In this document: positions 60,555 to 64,000 of the stretch, in pieces
How positions within the stretch are numbered: position 1 is the first letter of the stretch
Layout of the letters: each line of letters starts with the position of its first letter
NCBI GenBank assembly: GCA_046348545.1
Contig: JAXMEB010000004.1
Span: 62,001 to 126,000 of the forward strand
Direction of reading: 5' to 3'
Length of the DNA stretch: 64,000 nucleotides
DNA from: JAXMEB01 sp046348545
GTDB taxonomy: Bacteria > Pseudomonadota > Gammaproteobacteria > Berkiellales > Berkiellaceae
Made by a program: the position numbers and the translations under genes
Notes under the pieces: generated by a model
The model's database searches: none
What the model was told of the DNA's origin: nothing
What the model saw: the letters and a program-made list of their open reading frames with translations, nothing else

Positions 60555-62174
60555 ATGTTGGTACCCATCGTGATTTCGGTAGTCATCTCGCTACTTTTGC
60601 TTGGCTTACTAGGCGCTTTGTATCTTCGATTAAAAAGCGTCGAATTGGATTTTCGAGTCTTCCAGGTTGAAATAAAAGCGCAGCTGGCTAAGCTTCAAGA
60701 ATCTGCTAGCAAACCTATGGTTCATGTTACAACACCCCCTTCCACATCGGCTTCAACAGCGGCTCTAGCCGCCAAGGAAAGTGCTCCTCTTAAAATGGCA
60801 AAGCGTGCACTCTGGCGTCGTTCTAAAGACCCTGATTTGAAGCTTGCGTCTGGGCGGTTGATGCCCAGTGATTTGTTTGAGGCGGATCCTCTATGGAAAA
60901 AAGCCCTCAATCTCTGGAAGCATCGATTTTTGCATTATGTCGCTGTTTTTGCAGTGATATTCTCAGTGCCATTTATAGTGGACTTGCAGCAAACGGCATC
61001 GATCTGGGCTGTTGCATCGGTTGTGTTGATGGGCTGGGGAGTCTATCAACGTCATCTATTTTGGCGGATTTTCAGTGTTCTGCTGTTGCTAGTCGCGATA
61101 GCGTTATATGTTGTGTTGCCTCAGCTTTCCACCGCAGTTTGGATTGGCCTGAGTCTTTTGATCTCCGCTATCATCTTATCGAATCGCTCTTATGTATTAA
61201 TTTCTTCTGAATCTCTCTTCGTCCCTGTTTTTTGGGGAGGTACTTTAGTTTGGTTTATCGTAACCCTCTATCCTCATTTTCACATGACGATGTCTCTGAA
61301 ATCTTGGATTCCTATTGGGTTAATGGGTTTGTCTTTGTGTGCCTTGTTATCGTTCATCGGTGATCGTTTCAAGCCACATAAGGCTTGGATAATATTACCG
61401 TATTTACTGATACCCATAGCTGGGTTAGTACTGATTTTGTATCGCAAGTGGTTTTTAATGCCTTCGGAAGGGTTGGGGGTGATCGCTTGGCCTGTTGTGA
61501 TGATATCGGGCTTGATTGTATTGAAACTTTTTGAGAGAGCACCTAAAGAAGATCACAATTTTTTACATGCTTTGTGGTTTCTGATCCTCATCGGTGGGCT
61601 GACTTGGGAAACCGTTAGTTGGGGGCATTCACTTCTAGGAACAGATTTGACAGACACCTGGAGTGCAATTCTACGGGCAATGGTTCCAACGTTAGGACTG
61701 TTGAGCGTACTATTATTAGGGCATTTTATAGAATGGCCTTTGCAGCAACACTATAAAGCTTATTATTGGCTCGGAACCGGGGCGGTTGCTTTGTATCTGG
61801 TCCTCTGGTCGATTTTGGTGAATATGTTCACGAGTGGCTTGACCCAGTTTGATTATACATTGCTGTTCAATCCGCTTGATTTGATGATCATGTTCGTTAC
61901 CATTACTTTGGCAGTCTGGATTTATGGTGTTCAGCTGAATATTAAAAAAAGTCGTTTCACATCGGGTTGGATGGCCCTCTTGGTGGTACTCTTTGTTTGG
62001 TTTAGTGGAATGGCGTTGCGCTATGGCTTTCACAAAATGGGAGTGCCTTTTGAGTGGGGAACCGTGATAGCTCGTCACGAGATGATTCGGGTTTTTGGTA
62101 TTGCTTGGGGGATCTATGCTGCACTGTTGGTTTTTGTTTGGATAGGAGTGTCTCGGAGTGGGCTAAAAGCTTGA
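60555..62174 (+). CDS. DUF2339-like polytopic membrane protein
   Basis: 539 residues. An N-terminal membrane helix is followed by a short coiled-coil (about 25-50), a Ser/Ala/Pro-rich linker, and then about 13 membrane helices. SGRLMPSDLFEADPLWKK and TLLFNPLDLMIM resemble DUF2339 motifs. Shorter than the usual 800-1000 residues, ending after the FNPLDL-type segment. The function of the family is not known. Confidence 0.6.
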   Translation: MLVPIVISVVISLLLLGLLGALYLRLKSVELDFRVFQVEIKAQLAKLQESASKPMVHVTTPPSTSASTAALAAKESAPLKMAKRALWRRSKDPDLKLASGRLMPSDLFEADPLWKKALNLWKHRFLHYVAVFAVIFSVPFIVDLQQTASIWAVASVVLMGWGVYQRHLFWRIFSVLLLLVAIALYVVLPQLSTAVWIGLSLLISAIILSNRSYVLISSESLFVPVFWGGTLVWFIVTLYPHFHMTMSLKSWIPIGLMGLSLCALLSFIGDRFKPHKAWIILPYLLIPIAGLVLILYRKWFLMPSEGLGVIAWPVVMISGLIVLKLFERAPKEDHNFLHALWFLILIGGLTWETVSWGHSLLGTDLTDTWSAILRAMVPTLGLLSVLLLGHFIEWPLQQHYKAYYWLGTGAVALYLVLWSILVNMFTSGLTQFDYTLLFNPLDLMIMFVTITLAVWIYGVQLNIKKSRFTSGWMALLVVLFVWFSGMALRYGFHKMGVPFEWGTVIARHEMIRVFGIAWGIYAALLVFVWIGVSRSGLKA

Positions 62175-62237
62175 AATCCTTTAAACTGGCTCGAGTACTG
62201 ATAACGGAAAATTTTATTAACTTAGCATGAGGTGAGC

Positions 62238-62831
62238 ATGCCCCAACTGCGCGCGATCAAGACCCCACGATTGTTCATTCGCCCCCCTTTGGTGGAAGAT
62301 AGCAAAATGCTAAAGGAAGCCATTGAAGATAGTTTTACGGCGTTACATCAATGGATGCCTTGGGCGAGGATGATCCCTTCGCTCGATACCACGCGTCGGT
62401 ATTTGGAAGATTGCGTCCGGATTTGGCGTGCGCCCATTGCTGAGTATGATGAATGTCCGATGCAGATTATGGATAAACGCGATCGATATTTTATAGGCGC
62501 AACGGGGTTTAAACCGCATAATATTGAGTTGCCTACTTTTGAGGTTGGATACTGGGTTCGAGAAAAATACAAAGGACAAGGGTATATTACCGAAGCCGTC
62601 AATGGGTTGGTTCGGTACTTGTTTAAGCAATACAAAGCCACACGTATTGAAATTCAGTGTGAACTTGATAATCGTCAAAGTGCTCGTGTTGCAGAGCGTT
62701 TAGGCTTTGAGTTGGAAGCCGTCTTAAAAAATCACCGGATGAAACCAGATGGTTCGGGCCCTACCGATACGCTGCTTTATGTGCGGACCAACCCGGACGG
62801 TTTGCCTGAGCTAGATGTCAAATGGTACTAA
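62238..62831 (+). CDS. GNAT acetyltransferase, RimJ/RimL type
   Basis: 197 residues from the ATG at 62238, with GAGG at good distance (GTG at 62232 is the alternative). LRAIKTPRLFIRPPLVEDS is the RimJ/RimL start, and VGYWVREKYKGQGYITEAVN holds the acetyl-CoA pyrophosphate loop, then IEIQCELDNRQSARVAERLGF. It probably acetylates an N-terminus or small amine. The substrate is not determined. Confidence 0.88.
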   Translation: MPQLRAIKTPRLFIRPPLVEDSKMLKEAIEDSFTALHQWMPWARMIPSLDTTRRYLEDCVRIWRAPIAEYDECPMQIMDKRDRYFIGATGFKPHNIELPTFEVGYWVREKYKGQGYITEAVNGLVRYLFKQYKATRIEIQCELDNRQSARVAERLGFELEAVLKNHRMKPDGSGPTDTLLYVRTNPDGLPELDVKWY

Positions 62832-62832
62832 C

Positions 62833-62937
62833 GTGTTAAATTGGTTTGATAAAATGATTTTAAAGGCTGTCTTGGTGTTAGTGTTATGTTTTGTGGCAGC
62901 TTATCTATTAACCTTCGATTATAGTCGATTGTTTTAG
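62833..62937 (+). CDS. tiny single-helix membrane protein (putative)
   Basis: 34 codons from GTG: MLNWFDKMILKAV then a hydrophobic helix LVLVLCFVAAYLL and SRLF. It starts one base after the acetyltransferase stop, and its TAG directly precedes the ATG of the TTL-like gene, so it fits translational coupling. No family is recognised. An in-frame ATG is at 62854. Confidence 0.4.
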   Translation: MLNWFDKMILKAVLVLVLCFVAAYLLTFDYSRLF

Positions 62938-63939
62938 ATGTGGTGGCAGCGATTATTTAAACGTCGATTGTCTTATAGTTTCAATCAATACTTAACCTCA
63001 ATTCGTCTTCATATTGCCCGTTGTTTAGATGAAAAAGGTTGGAAACGACTGGATGAGCCGCATCAAGCGCTTTTCCATGATGAATATATGGAGTTGGATG
63101 ATGTTGTTTCAGCACATTTGGAGCAAAAGCATTTGCTTTGGGGCTTGTTAAGGCGTCATCAGTTAGATTGTATGCCCTTGACGTTTCCGATGAACGATTT
63201 AACTTATCCTAAAGTACTGGAAGATATTAGAGCTACGGTCAAAGAAGCTATCCCCATATGGTTTTTAAAGCCGGCTCTTCTGAACAATGGTGATGAGATT
63301 GTTCTCCTCAATGATATCAATCAAGTGGCAGATTACTTCAGAAGGCCTAAGCACCTTGAGGGAGATCATGTGCTTCAACGCGCAGTTCATCCACCGGCTT
63401 TGATGGAAGGGCGAAAATTTACGTTTAGACTGTCTGGGATTTTAACGAATGAGCCAGGTGTGTATTTATACGATACCGGATACCTCAACATCAGCGCTTT
63501 GCGCTACGAAGATGGAGCAGATCTGACACTCAAGAAGCGACACGTTACCAATTATTTAATTGAAGGCAATATAGCGGGTATCGAGCAGCGGTTATCCAGC
63601 GAATACCCTCAATTCAAGACTCAGATCTATCCAAAAATGATGGAGATCGTTAAAAGTACCGTGTTAGCGCTCCTCAGTGAATATCCGAATTATCTAAGAC
63701 GAGACGAAAAAGCCAAATTTGAGATTTTTGGATTTGATTTTATGCTCGATCAAGCGAACCGATTATGGTTGATTGAAATCAATCAAGGTCCTGACTTTCC
63801 AGTCGATCCCAATCATCCGTTGTTTGACACGTTATGGGATCCGTTTTGGCACGATGTGACCGATAACTTCGTATTGCCACTTTTTGCAGAGATCACCAAA
63901 GCCATCCCCCATCGTCAGCGATGGGTGCGGCTAGTCTAG
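62938..63939 (+). CDS. tubulin-tyrosine-ligase-like (TTL domain) protein
   Basis: 333 residues of ATP-grasp/TTL type. WFLKPALLNNGDEIVLLND (near 103) matches the WIlKPxxxxxGxGI region. EGRKFTFRLSGILT matches the kFDiRxyvLv strand, and KKRHVTNYLIEG the hLTN motif. FEIFGFDFMLDQANRLWLIEINQGPDF (258-284) is the metal-binding end motif with Asp, Glu and Asn present. Eukaryotic TTL enzymes ligate amino acids to tubulin tails. The target here could be a host or a bacterial protein. Confidence 0.75.
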   Translation: MWWQRLFKRRLSYSFNQYLTSIRLHIARCLDEKGWKRLDEPHQALFHDEYMELDDVVSAHLEQKHLLWGLLRRHQLDCMPLTFPMNDLTYPKVLEDIRATVKEAIPIWFLKPALLNNGDEIVLLNDINQVADYFRRPKHLEGDHVLQRAVHPPALMEGRKFTFRLSGILTNEPGVYLYDTGYLNISALRYEDGADLTLKKRHVTNYLIEGNIAGIEQRLSSEYPQFKTQIYPKMMEIVKSTVLALLSEYPNYLRRDEKAKFEIFGFDFMLDQANRLWLIEINQGPDFPVDPNHPLFDTLWDPFWHDVTDNFVLPLFAEITKAIPHRQRWVRLV

Positions 63940-64000
63940 CGTTGTTGTTCGACATACGTTTTGATCAGATCGTAAGCGATAGAGGCTTGAGTGGGCATTT
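63936..64000 (-). CDS. C-terminal end of an unrecognised gene (partial)
   Basis: On the minus strand an open frame ends ...MPTQASIAYDLIKTYVEQQR with TAG at 63938-63936, overlapping the convergent TTL-like stop. Only about 20 codons are in the window and the family is not identified. Confidence 0.35.
   Translation of the reverse strand, partial: MPTQASIAYDLIKTYVEQQR

Noticed and set aside
1..64000. CRISPR arrays, prophage genes, rRNA operon, secretion-system genes
   Set aside because: No direct-repeat array, phage structural gene, rRNA or Dot/Icm-type gene was seen, so secretion of the effector candidates cannot be supported from this window.

Overview
The window is a chromosome segment of a gammaproteobacterium. 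The gene order around the dcw cluster, lpoA-rsmI, dciA-secA and yacG-zapD-coaE-pilD-pilC-pilB is typical of that class. Several genes look host-directed: two mitochondrial-carrier-family proteins, an RGS-like domain protein, a tubulin-tyrosine-ligase-like protein, and two large proteins with degenerate kinase-like motifs. Together they suggest a Legionellales-like bacterium living inside eukaryotic cells. The lifestyle is inferred; no ribosomal RNA is present to place the organism.

Layout. 1-548: start of lpoA (minus). 572-1414: rsmI. 1411-3541: two tandem mitochondrial-carrier paralogues (minus). 3678-4170: RNase P RNA with an unusually large, structured extra arm. 4249-22855: the complete division and cell wall cluster, mraZ rsmH ftsL ftsI murE murF mraY murD ftsW murG murC murB ddl ftsQ ftsA ftsZ lpxC, one strand, mostly with overlapping or abutting genes. 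It is preceded by a sigma-70 promoter and a three-repeat MraZ operator; lpxC has its own extended -10. 22890-26260: a palindromic repeat, dciA (minus) and secA. 26261-30654: two minus-strand genes of unknown function that share a module. 30790-36793: yacG, a RelBE-like pair, zapD, coaE, pilD, pilC, pilB. 36945-43524: a membrane flippase-like protein, a DUF354 protein, a GT2 glycosyltransferase, a TMTC-like GT-C protein and three type IV pilins, with tRNA-Thr(CGT) on the other strand. This looks like a pilus plus glycosylation locus. 43722-47962: an RND efflux adaptor and pump.

47990-58875 is a mobile-element-rich accessory region. It holds three elements with terminus GGGCGTGT and TA target duplications (T0 428 bp, T1 1305 bp, T2 1309 bp). 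T1 and T2 each carry an IS5-like DDE transposase plus a 96-codon GIY-YIG nuclease gene inside 65-bp inverted repeats. T0 has 84-bp perfect inverted repeats around a decayed GIY-YIG gene. T2 has split a yafQ toxin gene, whose two halves rejoin in frame when the element and one TA are removed. Between T1 and T2 lie hemF, a possible effector gene, a methyltransferase and a dicarboxylate/amino acid symporter. Two families of non-coding inverted-repeat elements (MITE-like) are also scattered here: family A (124 bp, TA duplication) and family B (271 bp, 5-bp duplication). One A copy is nested in one B copy, and the other full B copy serves as the empty site.

57477-64000: the RGS-like gene, a HepT/MntA toxin-antitoxin pair, an alpha/beta hydrolase, a DUF2339-like membrane protein, a GNAT acetyltransferase, a tiny membrane ORF, the TTL-like protein, and the tail of one further gene. 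The points most worth following are the GIY-YIG/IS cassettes, the RGS-like protein, the paired mitochondrial carriers and the pair of kinase-module proteins.
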